A DNA stretch of 64,000 nt from Cercospora beticola (GCF_033473495.1 NC_088939.1:496001-560000), one strand, 5' to 3'. Shown: positions 11,009 to 23,703, counted from the first letter of the stretch. A program made the numbers and translations. Notes: generated by a model from the sequence alone, not told the origin.

Positions 11009-11967
11009 ATGAAGCTCTTATCAGTTTTGGCTTTGGCCGTATCATGTGCTTCTGCACAGCGCAAGTGTGGAACTACCAACAATAATGCCCCACAAAATCT
11101 CAGATACGAGGCCACCGCAGAGCCTGCTGACAGTCTTGCGGCTCGTCAAGCTTCGAGAGCAAGATATACTGTCGACACTTATGTTCATGTCATCACGACT
11201 CAGAACAAGAGTAGTCTGTACCCTCGTGAGATGGTTGAGCAGCAGGTATGGAATGTCTCAGTTTTACCGGGCGTGGAACTCCAGCTGATCGTTACTACAG
11301 ATGCGAGTGATGAACGAGGCATATGCTTCTGCGCGCTTTGCTTTCAAGACGATCAGCATCGACTATACTGTCAATGACGCATGGGCTTCTGCTCTCGATG
11401 GGCCTCTGGAAGTGGAGTACAAGACCAAGTTGAGGAAGGGAGGCTACGATGACCTCAATCTGTATTTTTTGAGTGATCTCGGGAGTGAGTCTTCTCAATC
11501 CTACCTCTCACAAGAAGCACATAATACTAACCAACAAACCAGACGGCCTTCTCGGCTTCTGCTACTTCCCCGAACCCTTCGCCTCCCCAGAGCAACGCAT
11601 CCTCGACGGCTGCGTAAACCTCGCGGGTAGCATGCCGGGCGGCGAAACTCCTTCCTACAACCTCGGTGCAACCGCCGTTCACGAAACCGGCCACTGGCTC
11701 GGACTCTTTCACACTTTCAGTGAAGATGGACTCGGCTGCAGCGGTCCAGGAGATTATGTCCTTGATACTCCTCACCAATTGAACGCTACTCGAGGATGTC
11801 CTGCTGTGAATCCTGATACTTGCCCCCAGCGACGGGGCGTGGATCCAATCCATAACTATATGGATTACTCGACTGATATTTGCATGTATGAGTTTACGAG
11901 GTTGCAGAGTTTGAGGATGAGGGTTATGTATGCGACATTGAGGAGGACACAGAGAGATAGGAAGTAG
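11009..11967 (+). CDS. Secreted M43B (pappalysin-type) zinc metalloprotease
   Basis: Three exons (11009-11245, 11301-11484, 11543-11967) give 281 residues. Residues 1-16 form a signal peptide (MKLLSVLALAVSCASA). The extended zinc site HETGHWLGLFH has His187, Glu188, His191 and His197, and NYMDYSTDIC supplies the metzincin Met-turn. Paired cysteines in the catalytic part agree with secreted fungal MEP1-like proteases. The enzyme should cut proteins outside the cell, and relatives are often listed among candidate virulence or nutrition proteases. The stop is followed at once by a 15-bp tandem duplication. Confidence 0.94.
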
Positions 11968-11970
11968 GGG

Positions 11971-12000
11971 TCGCTGATTTGTGGGTCGCTGATTTGTGGG
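11971..12000. repeat. Perfect 15-bp tandem duplication
   Basis: Two exact copies of TCGCTGATTTGTGGG stand head to tail just after the protease stop codon, within its presumed 3' UTR. It looks like a replication-slippage product. Confidence 0.85.
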
Positions 12001-13215
12001 ACTCTGATGATGGAGATATGAGGATATGAGATATGATTAATCAATACAGAGAATATGAAGGCATGCGATATTATGGCCAACAGCTGGGCGGATGCCGAAC
12101 CACGAGTATAGCAATGGCACCAAGGGCTGACTTGCATGGCTATAAACGCTATGATATTGAGTCAAGCAGAATTCAACACCAATCCGTTGCAAAGTAGACT
12201 CCGGCGATGTGTGCTCGAGATCTCGTGTCCGACTGCCATGCGATACAACCCTAACTATAAGTGACGCAGCAGCATTGGGGATATCTATACTACTATACCA
12301 CAGTGGAGTTTGACAAAGAAGAGGCCAAACAAAGCTCACCGACTGTGCGAGCTACAAGTATTGGGTCGACCGGACATTTTTCCAAGCATCTGCAACGTCT
12401 ACGCCGCAGAAGACAAATAGCCTGCTTGCCTTTTACAATGCTGACCTTGAAGAAAGTCAGAGTGCGTGATTGACCCAGACTAGAAGCATGTTAGCTTTGC
12501 ACCTTGGAGCGATTATCGAAACCGATTCTTCTTTTCCTTCCAGCATCTCCAAATGACTCCTAGCCAGACTTGCTGGCATGATATTCCTCGATTACCGCGC
12601 ATTGTAACACGGAAAAGGAGTGATGAGCCATTCAAGAAAATTTGAAACATGCCTATAATATTCGAAACCACATTAGAGACTGGAGCAAGCTAGAGTGATC
12701 CAAGAGCCAGATAGTCTGAATCAAAGGGCTACATATAGCGCAGTCTAGTCATTGCTCGTGCACAGCATCGATCTCGGGACTCTGCTGACTGGCTATGTTA
12801 TGATCTCTGCAAGGTGAGCTAGCAAATTCTCGGTAAGCACAGTAGAGTGAAACGCAGGACAATTTTGCACACGGTATACTCTGTGGCAATCTAGAGACGT
12901 GCTGCTGTCGTCATGAATTTGTGCGTTGTTATTTGCAATGCTACCTAGCCGAACCGCCGCGGTGGGCAGCCTGGGCGCCAGAAACTTGCACCTTCTCGCA
13001 TTCTTGCTAATCGTAAACCACACGTCATGCGATCAACTGCTCTTTTTTCAGGTCCCTGTCTAGCGCCACTCCTCAAGCGAATGTGCAAGTCGCGATATCT
13101 GATCCTCGTTCCTTGAAGTCTGCAGTCTGTTCAACACATGTGAACTCCGATGTTTCAGATGCCTCTACCGTGGTACGACATTATGCGTGCGCACCCAACT
13201 CTGTCTTTCCCGACC
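12001..13215. other. Convergent intergenic region
   Basis: Lies between the 3' ends of the protease and the orphan gene. It begins with imperfect GATATGAG repeats (about 12015-12034). I see no gene, tRNA or transposon. Confidence 0.5.
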
Positions 13216-15465
13216 TCAAAACATCCCAAATGGGTCGCGCGGGACACCATCAGGGCCTTGGACCCACCAGATGCCATTCTCGTCCTTGAATGCACCGATT
13301 GGACTGAAATAGTCGTCCATACCGTCCGGCTCGTTAGCTAGGTTGGTGAAGGCGGAAAACCTCTCGTGCGTAACGCCAGATGAATTCAATAGGTTCGAGT
13401 CCGGTAGGAGAGGCTCAGTAGGATAGATGGACGGGGGGTTACCGTGAATGATACCTTGGTGTGGGGCCGTCTCTTCAGCCCCAAGATCGAAATCGCTTGG
13501 AGTACGTCCTGCTGGGGCGTGCGAGGTGTGGGGAGCTGGATGACCAGTCGACTCGTGGCGAGTATTATCGCCTTCAGTCGGACCCTCGTCAGACTGCAGT
13601 GGGGTGAGCAACACGGTCTCTACGTTGGTAGCGACGGCTGGCGATGCAAGCTTGCCAGAAGCCTGCTGTCTCTTATGTGGAGGTACGATCTGCTCAAAGA
13701 CGGAGCCTCGCTCATACGTGTAAAGAGATCGCTTACCCTTCCGGGAAGCCTGCTGTTCGTGGTTCTCCGTACCGTTGGTGCCAGCGTTTTGCAATCCAGT
13801 GTCTGGTGTAGCAGTTTGATGTATCGTCGCATGTTGAGGGTCCTTTGGCGTATAGGCGATCCAGCCATCAGATGAAGATGCTTGAGCTGCTGTGGAGTGG
13901 ACTTGCTCACTCTCGCTGCCACCGCGAGGCGTCTTTGCATTGGTTGAGGTTTTCATGCTGCCTTTGGTTGCGCCGCTAGCCTTGGTGGACTCTGCTACCG
14001 CCTGCTTGAGCGCTTCGTGAGTGGCCTGCTTCGCGCCATTGCTCTTCTTGTACTTGAAGTTCTTGCAACCTGTGGTGGCTGGAATCACTACAAGTTCCTT
14101 GATCGCCTCGCGGCCGCCTTTGAGCAAGTTCATACAAGCTTTCTTGTTTGTTAACAGGCCGTCCAGGATCTCTTGCAAGGACTCTTTCGCGCTGAAGGTC
14201 AACTCTGCCGGATATTGGGTGTTGATGGTCTCGAGCAAATCCAGGCCGTGCAGATAGTACTCGCATAGCACCTCAACGATGTTGATAGCGAGAGCTGATA
14301 TTGCAAGATGGCGTCTTTCGCTTGTGTCAAAATGCTTTATCAGAAAAGCACCGAAATCAGCAGCCATTTTGACCTTCAGCGTGTCATCCGAAGTGCCGCC
14401 GGTGGTCACAGGCATGGTGACGATCGCCTCAAAGACTTGCTTTTGAGCGTGAAGTTTGTTTTCGACAATCTCATCGACATCGGTGATCTTACGATTCGGA
14501 TGTCGTGATGTGCGCTCAGAGTAAGCCCTAGCTTCTTCGGCGTCGAATTCGTGCATCTCTCCGTCAAATTGGGGAAGGAAATCACCAGAGTCGTCCCGTA
14601 TGTCGAGCTTGGGGAAATCTTGCAGCGCTACATCTTCAATATCTGCCGTCTGCAACTCTGCTCCCACGACTCCATCTGCGAGCCACTGTGCCGTCTGCGC
14701 CTCTTTCAGGCTTTGCAGAACGGAAGATTCTCCGACGGCGTAGTATCGACGTGGGCTGAGAAGTGACGCAACGGTGAACATCATGATGCGCAGATTGGGG
14801 GCAATACCTGATGCGAGAACTCGATCCACCGTCTCCAGCAAAGCACGCATCTGAGCTCGAGGCATTTCTTGTTCACTGAAAAGCGCTTCCCATAGCTTGA
14901 CCAAGAGGTCATTCGCATATGAGGGACTATCGATAGCTTGGTCGCGAAGACAAGATGTCGTAACGCCAGACATAGCGGCCGGTTCCACGCGCATGAGGCT
15001 AACAACTGCCGACAGCGTAACCTTTCTGAGCTTTCCAGTGACCGCCTGATGAGATGAGACTCTGAAGGCACGGTTTAGTTTGGCTGATAGGTTCGTACTC
15101 TGATGGAGCAACAGGTGGCGGTAAGCAGCTCGTCCAGCGCTCGCGAAGAATAGCACCTCCAGAACGTCAAGAATGTCTTTGGTCGTCAATCCTTGAGTAC
15201 TGCCACGCTGCTGTTTCGCCAAGGCATACAGTTCTTTCAGCATCTGCATTGTAGCAGGTATATCTCGTAGCTGTGCAGCAAGACCTTGTTGTAGGGCCTG
15301 CTCAACCACGCTCGACCTGTCTTCGCCCTTGTCGGAGTGGTACGCATCTTTCAAACTGAGTCGTTGACCAGAGTCGTCGACAAACTCGAAGTCGCAATGC
15401 GCGGCCACGAGTGCAGCCTCTGCATCATCCTTGGTGGTGAGTTTGATAACCTCCTTGCCGGTCAT
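13216..15465 (-). CDS. Orphan 749-residue protein, function unknown
   Basis: A single very long exon. The frame is open from a GTG at 15471, but the first ATG is at 15465 (MTGKEVIKLTTKDD), giving 749 residues. I recognise no family. The first ~480 residues are mostly helical-looking, with LFFASAGRAAYRHLLLH and a leucine-rich central part. From about residue 490 on, the sequence is low in hydrophobics and rich in Ser, Thr, Gly, Pro and Gln, hence probably disordered. It closes with a compact aromatic C-terminus (WWVQGPDGVPRDPFGMF). No signal peptide or membrane segment is evident. The length of the ORF makes a real gene very likely. An unrecognised 5' exon cannot be excluded. Confidence 0.75.
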   Translation of the reverse strand: MTGKEVIKLTTKDDAEAALVAAHCDFEFVDDSGQRLSLKDAYHSDKGEDRSSVVEQALQQGLAAQLRDIPATMQMLKELYALAKQQRGSTQGLTTKDILDVLEVLFFASAGRAAYRHLLLHQSTNLSAKLNRAFRVSSHQAVTGKLRKVTLSAVVSLMRVEPAAMSGVTTSCLRDQAIDSPSYANDLLVKLWEALFSEQEMPRAQMRALLETVDRVLASGIAPNLRIMMFTVASLLSPRRYYAVGESSVLQSLKEAQTAQWLADGVVGAELQTADIEDVALQDFPKLDIRDDSGDFLPQFDGEMHEFDAEEARAYSERTSRHPNRKITDVDEIVENKLHAQKQVFEAIVTMPVTTGGTSDDTLKVKMAADFGAFLIKHFDTSERRHLAISALAINIVEVLCEYYLHGLDLLETINTQYPAELTFSAKESLQEILDGLLTNKKACMNLLKGGREAIKELVVIPATTGCKNFKYKKSNGAKQATHEALKQAVAESTKASGATKGSMKTSTNAKTPRGGSESEQVHSTAAQASSSDGWIAYTPKDPQHATIHQTATPDTGLQNAGTNGTENHEQQASRKGKRSLYTYERGSVFEQIVPPHKRQQASGKLASPAVATNVETVLLTPLQSDEGPTEGDNTRHESTGHPAPHTSHAPAGRTPSDFDLGAEETAPHQGIIHGNPPSIYPTEPLLPDSNLLNSSGVTHERFSAFTNLANEPDGMDDYFSPIGAFKDENGIWWVQGPDGVPRDPFGMF

Positions 15466-17826
15466 GATCACGGGGACAGTGATAGAAAGGTCGTATGTCG
15501 GTACGGCTTCGCCTATGGTTGGTTGCCCTGGCAGATTTCCTGGTGGAAACCGCCAATAGTGGACTTGACGTGCGACACGGCCATCAGCTGGAGGAGCGCT
15601 TGCTCTGGAGGGTCAGGCACTCCAAGGCGCAATGGTGGAACTCGGTCGAGCTGCTGATTGCTGTGTCGGACTGCGTTTGTCTGGGGTTTACGCTGGCGAG
15701 GGATGCCGAGGTGGGTGATGCAAGTGCAGTCGATGCGGATCGGGACAGATGCTGTGCAAGATGTCGACTTGGTGCAAATGAACGTGGAGAGATTTGCTGT
15801 TGCCGGATGAAGAGGGCTGGGTAAGTGACAAGACCCGTCTGGCGGCCCGCATGTCTCCTTCGGGATCGAGGTGAATCAAAGGTGAATTTCTGCAATCGAG
15901 TCGCGCGTTATTGGCAGGCCAACCCGCCTTGTAATCATCTTGACTCTGGTACTCACCAACAGGAGCCAGTGTGCACGCTGTGCGTGGCCAAGCATGTTTC
16001 CCACAGCTGGACTTATACTGTTCCCCTCAAGCGGCTGTTTATTTACTGCGAGTCTTGGTTGACTGTAGGGCGACGGCAACAACGAAGTCGCCTTATATGC
16101 TGCCGGTACTGTTCGTTGTGAGATTCTTGACATCCTACCGGCCGTCGGACCTCTTGAAGCCAAGGAGAGGACATCCCTGAGCTCCACATGTCCATTTGCA
16201 CTTTGGCTGATGCCCAAGTGCATGGCTTTCTTATGGGCGCAATTGCCAGAATTGGAGCTATCTCTCTTGCTGCAGTGCTGGCAACCTGAGCGAGGGCTGA
16301 GCATGACGGGGAGCTTGTTTTGTGTGTAGTAAATCGAGAAAGAGACCAGGCGCTGAGCTGATCTGTTATCAGTGGTCCTCGCGCTGATCCCTCTGTCTGA
16401 TGCATATATCTCGGTGTCTGTGGTGACATATAAAACCTGTGCTTTGAAGCGGCGGTCATGACAGTCTTGTCAGCAACAGCAGTGGCCTATCAAGGAAGTT
16501 TGAAGACGTCGAACTGCGCTGGGGGTGTCTCGCCGAAGCCGCGCGCAGGCCAGGCGTGGATGGGTACGAGCAGCACCTTGCAGCTCTGCCATAGTCTCAG
16601 CATGATGTCGACTTGCGACTGAGGGTAGCTTGTGAGTGTCATATGGAGATGACGAATTGCTACTGCTTGCAAAACAGTGGTGAGCAAGAGCCCTGAGCAA
16701 ACAAGCATACGTTCAGCACAAGGACAACAAAGAGCATCGTGCGGGCCCGGCCGGCTGGACAATGAGTCTCTGAATAGAATATAAGCGAGAGGCATCCAGA
16801 TCTCACCCATTAGGGAGCGGCCTCTTTGGTCACGCCATTGAGCGATGCTTCGACCAATCTTGGTGAACCGCGCGAATCGTAGTAATCTTGGCTGAAAACG
16901 ATCACCACAGATATGAGTTTGTCGCCTGGTTCAGGAATTTTGGTCCATAGTGGCTCCATGACGCTTTTGAGGATCTCTGGCAGGCGTAGATGGTTGACTT
17001 CGATAATATTTGCTTGTTGATTGATGGTATGAAGTTGACATTGGAGCAAGCGAAGTCAACCGCCAAGCCTCGGCCCAACCAGGTGGACCAGGGTTGCATG
17101 AGCAAAAACCTCTGGGACAACAGCGGCTCTCTCCCCTGCGTGTACAGCAGAATGTGGTTGTCGAATTCAGTCCAGTCCAGTCCAGTACTTTGCTGCTCAA
17201 AGATTTTTGGCATCAGCATTTCAGAACTGCACAACCAGCAAGACTGACATTGACCGCAGTAGCCGCGGCGCCTCCGCTCCATACGACTTGCCAAATGTGC
17301 TGGTCAGCTTCCGGTCTGCAGAGGAAGGCAGGATGAGACATTCAAGCCGCCAGCATGTGTTCTGGACTCTCTCAGCCTGTCGCCTTCATGGAAATCTCTC
17401 CGAATGAAACTTCACATCTCCTGCCGAGCAAAGCCGTCCGCTGGCGGCATCCCGCAACTTCTTCCCCGATGCAATCCCTCAGCCGAAAATGCTCATAATC
17501 CTCCACTTCCGTCAGGTCCATCGATGAAACACCGACGCCCTCCTGCCTGCTTATGCGACCCCTCAGAGCACCCGAGAGAGCTGTGGTCGCAGCTATGGCT
17601 TCGGCGTGATCCTTTGGCTGGGCCGCTGAAGTCAGAACAAGGCGCCGCGGCTGAAGCAAGTACCAGCCTTCATCTCTGGTTGTCTCCCCTTACGAATGGC
17701 AGCACGAGGCGCAGTACTTTCGATTGCACAAATACTGCTGTTGCTCGACGCTCTCCTTGCTGATCTGGACTACCTTTCATTGCAAGATCTCTTCGACTGA
17801 GTGAAGCAGCACAGTTCCATTCTGTC
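15466..17826. other. Long intergenic region between divergent genes
   Basis: About 2.4 kb upstream of both the orphan gene and the HET gene. A minus-strand stretch at 16810-17049 reads somewhat like protein (VNHLRLPEILKSVMEP) but has no credible start or partner exon; it may be a decayed exon. Three tandem TCCAG units occur at 17171-17185. Confidence 0.4.
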
Positions 17827-20296
17827 ATGGCCCCCATCATACTTCGCCCTCATTCATGTGAACATTGCGAGAAGATCGTGTTCGACCGAACAATTCGGCC
17901 GCCCCCTCCTTCAAACTCTCCAAGGACATGGGACGATCTCCACGATTCCAACGATGCTGACTTGCGGGCCAGGACTCTTCCTGACTTTACCCTCGCACAT
18001 CTCCTTGAGGGCAGCGAAGATGGCTGCGAATTGTGTTCATGGATTTTGAATGACGAATGTATAACTCTAGAGACAATAGCGGGACTTTGTTCATGGATTG
18101 CGGATGACATGCTGCGAAAGTCAATGGAACAAGCCTCCATGTGGGTAACCTCCTTGATTCCATCCACTCCAGAGCAAACGACGCGTGCACTGGCGAACGA
18201 GAAGCCGAAAGATTTTGAAAAAATGTGCCTATTTCTCGGCGCAAAAATCGATGCGGATATTTTGCGGGTGGAGTTTTTCGGGCTTTGGGACCCAGACGGC
18301 AACCAAATCGTATGTCGCACCCGACATGGATTCCGAGTCCAAGTTCCTGAAGGTACATATCTGCTTGAGTGCACTGCTCTTTTATTTCGCTACTGCTAAC
18401 GGGTTTGTAGACAGTCCCGCTGCCGCATATGTAACCACCAGGCCAATAGATGATGAAGCCGGATCGTCGGAAACGTTCGCGAAGATATCTCTATGGCGCG
18501 CCACCTGTCTTCAAGAACACCACGACAGCTGTCCAACTCCGAACTCTACATTCGTGCCCAAACGACTGGTCGAGGTGCAAGATGCTGACGGCTTTGATTG
18601 TTTACGCTTGCGCGAAACAGAGCACGTGGGCCATCCACCTTACATCCCATTGAGTTACTGCTGGGGAGACGACCAAGCGATTATCTCGACGAGAACGACA
18701 GTTTCTACCTGGATGAAATCTATACCGTATGACCACCTGCCACAAACTCTGAAAGATGCGATCACCGCCTGTCGCAACCTGCAAGTCCGCTTCTTGTGGG
18801 TGGACGCGCTGTGCATTGTACAAGATGACGACCAGGACCGATCCCAACAAATTGCACTGATGCCACAAATATACAGAAATGGACAACTCACAATTGCGGC
18901 AGCTTCAGCTGCAGATGCGAGAGAGGGATTTCTCCACAGACGACAGTTGCCGAACTCAGAGACCACCGCTTTCACTTTGCCTTACGTGTGTCCCGATGCT
19001 GAGAAGAGCCATATAACTTTGTACCGTCTTGACGAAAGATCATCTCCCCTCGATACGAGAGCATGGACTATGCAGGAGCGGCTGCTCTCACCACGCACAC
19101 TGGAATTCTCGAATCACCAAGTGCGCTGGCTATGTCGTGGTTGCCTCGATCAACCAGGTTGGACCGACGGATGGCTCATGAAACCCGAAGTTGATTCCCG
19201 CCAGCACAACATCCTGCCGAAAGAGGTTTTCGGCCGAGCTTTCAATACTGCTCAGCTGGTACCCCAAACCAATAATCTAACGGATCCGAAAGCAAGTAAA
19301 AAAGACTGGTATGCTCTCGTCCGAGCCTATACCCATCGTGCACTCAAGAGACCAACAGATCGAATATTGGCATTATCTGGTCTTGCGAAAGAATACAGTG
19401 TTGCGGTCGACGATGCATACCTTGCTGGTATGTGGCGCAAGTCACTGCTCACCGAGCTGCTATGGACCGTGGAGGGAACTACGTATCCTGCACCGACTTC
19501 ATTTCAGGGTCCGTCATGGTCTTGGACATCTGTAAATGGTACGATCAACTTCAAAGGTCAATATGGATCATTTCATGGCCGTTCGGAAGAACAAGCGTGG
19601 GCCAAAGTTGTAGACTGTAATCCGACCCTTGTTGAAGGCAGCGCACCATTCGGAGCTGTCAAAGAAAATCAAAGCAGTCTGGTGCTCGAAGCAAGACTTT
19701 TACCTGCTATGCTGCTCCCCTCGAGTCCTCCAAGTGGTCTCAGGTCGAGTGAAGAGCACCAAGCCATCGTAATGAAAATGAACGACGATGGCAAGATGCA
19801 ACAATTTCGGGTCGAGATCGATGCTTCTGACTTCGCAAACCGCGCGGCAGAAACAGCTCCGAGCTGGACCGAGATCGTGCTTCTCGAGTTATTCAGCACA
19901 TTCATGAGCAGTCAATGGACTATTAAAGGTCTGGTTCTGCGCAGTGGGACACTGTCTAGATTCCAGAATAGCGAGGTGGAACAGCGCCCAGTGGTGGAAG
20001 CACAAAACGACACAGGCAGCTTCGTGAGCGGCCCACTCATTCCAGAATCAACTCCTCCGGCATCGAGCACGGACTATCTACGCTATCAAAGAAGACTTCA
20101 GCAGGTGAAGCAGCAGAGAGAAATGGAAGCGAACAGGCTATATCAGCAAAGGAATGAGCCCGACGAGAACGTCTTCTACCGCGTCGGTATGTTCGATTAC
20201 ACTTCGAGCTACAGCCAGGAAGCCTACAACAAGAACGCGCTCCGAGAGTGCAATTGGTTTAAGTACTGCGTTCCACGAGCGGCGAAGATACTGTAG
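17827..20296 (+). CDS. HET-domain (heterokaryon incompatibility) protein
   Basis: Two exons, 17827-18352 and 18411-20296, with a 58-nt intron that carries a TGCTAAC branch site, give 803 residues. The N-terminus has paired cysteines (CEHCEK and CELCSW), common in fungal HET proteins. The HET domain spans about residues 253-410 with its three hallmark blocks: YIPLSYCWGDD, FLWVDALCIVQDD with IYRNGQLTIAAAS, and RAWTMQERLLSPRTL. The C-terminal half is unassigned and ends in a charged helical stretch near residues 720-750. HET domains trigger cell death when genetically different hyphae fuse, but most genomic copies are not proven incompatibility loci. No NACHT or STAND partner domain is visible. 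Confidence 0.94.
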
Positions 20297-21126
20297 CCGA
20301 AAAAAATTTTCAACTGGAATTCCGCACGGAACGGCGAGTCGAGCATCTACAAATGAGGCCGCCAGCTAAGCACCGCACCCACGCACTGGGCTTTCATCCT
20401 TTTCTACAAATTTCATCCCCAGTAAACTTTCTGTTTAAGTGTTTGCCACCTAGAATCTCCTCACGAAACCAAGATAAACTGGCCTATAGACACGCAATAG
20501 ATCTCTTGTACTATAGCCGCAATATTGCCTCGGGTTGAGCATTTGATCTAGCTTACTTGTCGCGCAGCACAGTACTCTATACCACCGGAGGATTCGTGCA
20601 GTCCAGCTCTCTTGAGAGCATAAATACAAGTTTTTTTTTGATCTTCGTCGCGGATACCACAGAACGGCATGCCACTTTGTCCCTCAAACCCAACAAACGT
20701 CACTCACTCCTGGGCAGTTGGCTCAGTCAGCAACATAACGAGTACACAATAGCCGGAGCATCCATATACTACAGATACGACACGATGCACAAACAAGCTC
20801 TCAAGAGAATGCACAAGCACTCACAGAACATGAATATGAGCAATGTCTCAGGTCTCCTGCATGTCGATGTTATCTCCACACTTAACTCCGCGTTTCAATG
20901 CAGAGCTCCCTCGAGCTCTCCCAAAAAGTGGAGAAAGCATCCTGCAGAACGGCGATAGCTCCATCTACCGCGCTGACCTGCATCAAGCGAGGGCCAATTG
21001 AGAGCGATCATCATGACATAGCGCGCGAGGAAGTGGTATAGATATAAGTGGTCAGCTTGGACTTTCACAAAATCGAACTTGCATTTCGAATCAACTTTCT
21101 CGTATCCCACAAAACACGCTTCAACA
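20297..21126. other. Intergenic: upstream region of the aldo/keto reductase gene
   Basis: No gene visible. A TATA-like GATATAAG occurs at 21041-21048, 79 bases before the reductase ATG. Confidence 0.45.
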
Positions 21127-22508
21127 ATGCAAGCCGCCGAAGCCCCCAAAAGCCTCTTGGGCTACCATCGCATTCTCTCTCCCTCGGCCGGAGTGCGCGT
21201 CAGCCCACTATGTCTCGGTGCCATGAACTTCGGCGAAGCCTGGAAAGGTTTCATGGGAGAATGTAGTAAAGAGACAACATTTGAGATGTTGGATTACTTT
21301 TATGAGTAGGTCGTCTCTTTCCACATTCCGCTCTGCGAAGCACTTTTTTGTAGAAGCTGACATTTCCCTCGCTAGGCAAGGCGGAAACTTCATCGATACC
21401 GCGAACACGTACCAGAATGAAGAGAGTGAGTTGTGGCTGGGAGAGTGGATGGAGTCGAGGGGAGTCAGAGATGAGATGATCATTGCTACGAAGGTGAGCT
21501 GCGACGAACGAAAGAAATGAGACATCGGAAAGGAAAAGCCATGCTAAATGAAATGTGAACAGTACACCTCCGGCTATCGTCGCCACGCAGGAGGCATCCA
21601 GAGCAACTATACCGGCAACAACACCAAATCCCTTCACGTCAGTGTCGAAGCGAGTTTGAAAAAGATGAAAACCACCTACATCGACGTCCTCTACGTCCAC
21701 TGGTGGGACTTCACCGCTTCGGTCGAGGAAGTGATGAAGTCGCTCAACACGATTTGTGATCAAGGCAAGGTCCTGTACTTGGGAGTCAGCGACACGCCTG
21801 CATGGATCGTGGCAAAAGCGAACCAGTGGGCGAGAGATCACGGATTGCGACAATTCGTCGTCTATCAAGGCCGCTGGTCTGCTGCGGATCGCGACTTCGA
21901 GCGAGAGATTATTCCCATGTGTGAGGCTGAGGGCATGGGTCTTGCTCCGTGGGGCGCGTTGGGAGGTGGTGACTTCAAGACTGAAGAGCAGAAGAAGCTG
22001 CAAGAAGGTCGAAACATGGGCGCGATTGGTCGTCCGCCGAACCCGAGGAATGCTGAAGTTGCCAAGGTGCTTGAGAAGGTTGCCAACAAGAAGGGCACGC
22101 TTATCACCAGTGTTGCGTATGTGTTCCCAGGAGCTGTGGTATGACGACGCTGACTTCTCTCTCTGCAGGCTGGCCTATGTCATGCAAAAGACACCCAACG
22201 TGTTCCCCATCGTCGGCGGTCGAAAGATCGAACATCTAAAAGGCAACATCGAGGCCTTGGGTAAGTGTTGCACAGTGATCGGTTGAGCAAAGAGCTAATA
22301 AGGTGCCACAGGTCTCAAATTGTCGCAAGAAGATATCGACGAGATCGAATCGGCGTATCCGTTCTCCATTGGCTTCCCGATGAACATGTTGTTCGGCAGC
22401 GATACTCCGAAGAGTACCACTGGTGGAGATGTCGTGCTGACCAAGATGGCCGCACACATCGATGTGGTTCCGCGGCCAAAGCCTATTGAGGCGCGTGAGA
22501 AGGCTTGA
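21127..22508 (+). CDS. Aldo/keto reductase, norsolorinic-acid-reductase/aryl-alcohol-dehydrogenase type
   Basis: Five exons (21127-21305, 21376-21493, 21563-22116, 22169-22260, 22312-22508) give 379 residues. Introns 1 and 2 are about 70 nt, the others 51-52 nt. The AKR barrel shows [17 protein letters not shown] (catalytic Asp and Tyr region), MIIATKYTSGY with the likely catalytic Lys, LYVHWWDF with the conserved His, and [15 protein letters not shown] for NADPH phosphate binding. This is the AAD/NorB-type group, which reduces aryl aldehydes or ketones of aromatic polyketides. The gene stands alone between the HET and SH3 genes; any tie to the PT, SDR and OYE genes 11 kb away is conjecture. 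Confidence 0.93.
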
Positions 22509-23703
22509 GCGGAACTAGAGTAACCGCATGGTTGGTCGAGTCAAGACCTGCGTGGATGAGAATAGCGACCGTTGTGAGCTGCAAGTATGACGACTTCGTT
22601 TACACTGTCCTCCGTTTGCAGCTGCTTCTTGCTATCGTTTTCCATGCTGCGAACGTTAGCCAAATGGTTCGGAAGTGAGACGGCATTGATCAATAGTAGG
22701 CAAGGATGCCACTGTGGAGTCGGTCGTCACAGCTACCGCGGGCTTCCAGACTTCCGTTTCGGAAGAGAGCTGCTTCCCTGAATTCGTGACCTTGGCCTTT
22801 GAATTGGTGTGCTCTCCTTGCTTGGCCAACCAGGAGCACATGTATGCCATGCGGAGGGGAGGAGCTCCTTGCTTGCCATGACTGCACCTCACCTCACCTC
22901 ACCTTGCGTTGTTATGCGCCCATCGAACGTCGATGCATCGTGTCGATGCAGTATATCCTCGAGAACGACAACAAACAAGGCGAGCCGGATACTGATACCG
23001 AGCAAAGAGCAATGCGCCTCCCGAGAGGCGTTTGGCAAGGATGCCAGCAGGGAGCTTCGTGAGATGAGGCCTCATACCGTGCGGCGATTGGGCGGAGGTG
23101 GAATCAGCATCGCCATACATGACTGAGTCCACCGCGACGACGGGAGTCTGAAGATGTTGGTGGTCGTCGGGGTGAGACTGGTCGTATTTGTGCTGGCATG
23201 GGCGTGTTTCGAAGTGCTGTTCCTCGACGCCGAAACGGGCGAAGCTGCTCTTCACGTCGATCTTCTCATTTCGCTTCAGCCATTGAGCCAATCACGAGGC
23301 GCGCTGCGGCGACTAGGATGATGCTGTAAATGAGCAACACGACGGTCTGAGCTCGCCGCCTGTGTGTTTCTCACCCACGGAGGCCGTCGACCTCACCTTC
23401 CTCCGTGTCGTCGTCGTTGCGGACGGAGGAGCGGACTGCCACTGCCAAACCCACTCACCCCAGTCATTCGTTCCGGGAGCAGCAGCGCGACAGCAAGCAA
23501 ACCGACGCGGCAATCACGCAGATGCAGCTCCCGCTCGACGCGTCCAACCACAGGCGGTGAAGCGATCAGGTACCACTCGTGCGTTGTTCAGGAACAGGAC
23601 CGCACCCAGCCGTACCACTCCAGCCCGTCGGCCGCACAGCATCGCCATCTGCGCCGAACATCATCCCACCTCCTGGCCTCGCCCCGCCCGCGAGCGGCGC
23701 ACC
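22509..23703. other. Intergenic with a short tandem repeat
   Basis: Upstream region of the SH3 protein gene. The frame of that gene is open far upstream of the chosen ATG, without protein-like content. It contains a (CACCT)4 microsatellite at 22885-22904. Confidence 0.45.
22885..22904. repeat. (CACCT)4 pentanucleotide microsatellite
   Basis: Four perfect CACCT units in intergenic DNA. Confidence 0.85.

Noticed and set aside
15584..15895. Possible 5' exon of the 749-residue protein gene
   Set aside because: The minus-strand ORF is Ser/Arg-rich without similarity, and no splice pair gives a better N-terminus than the ATG at 15465.
16810..17294. Two overlapping minus-strand ORFs that read partly like protein
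   Set aside because: No start, splice partner or family could be found; kept only as a possible decayed exon in the intergenic note.
20557..20958. 133-codon ORF upstream of the aldo/keto reductase
   Set aside because: Low-complexity, no motif, and ends in the reductase promoter; likely chance.
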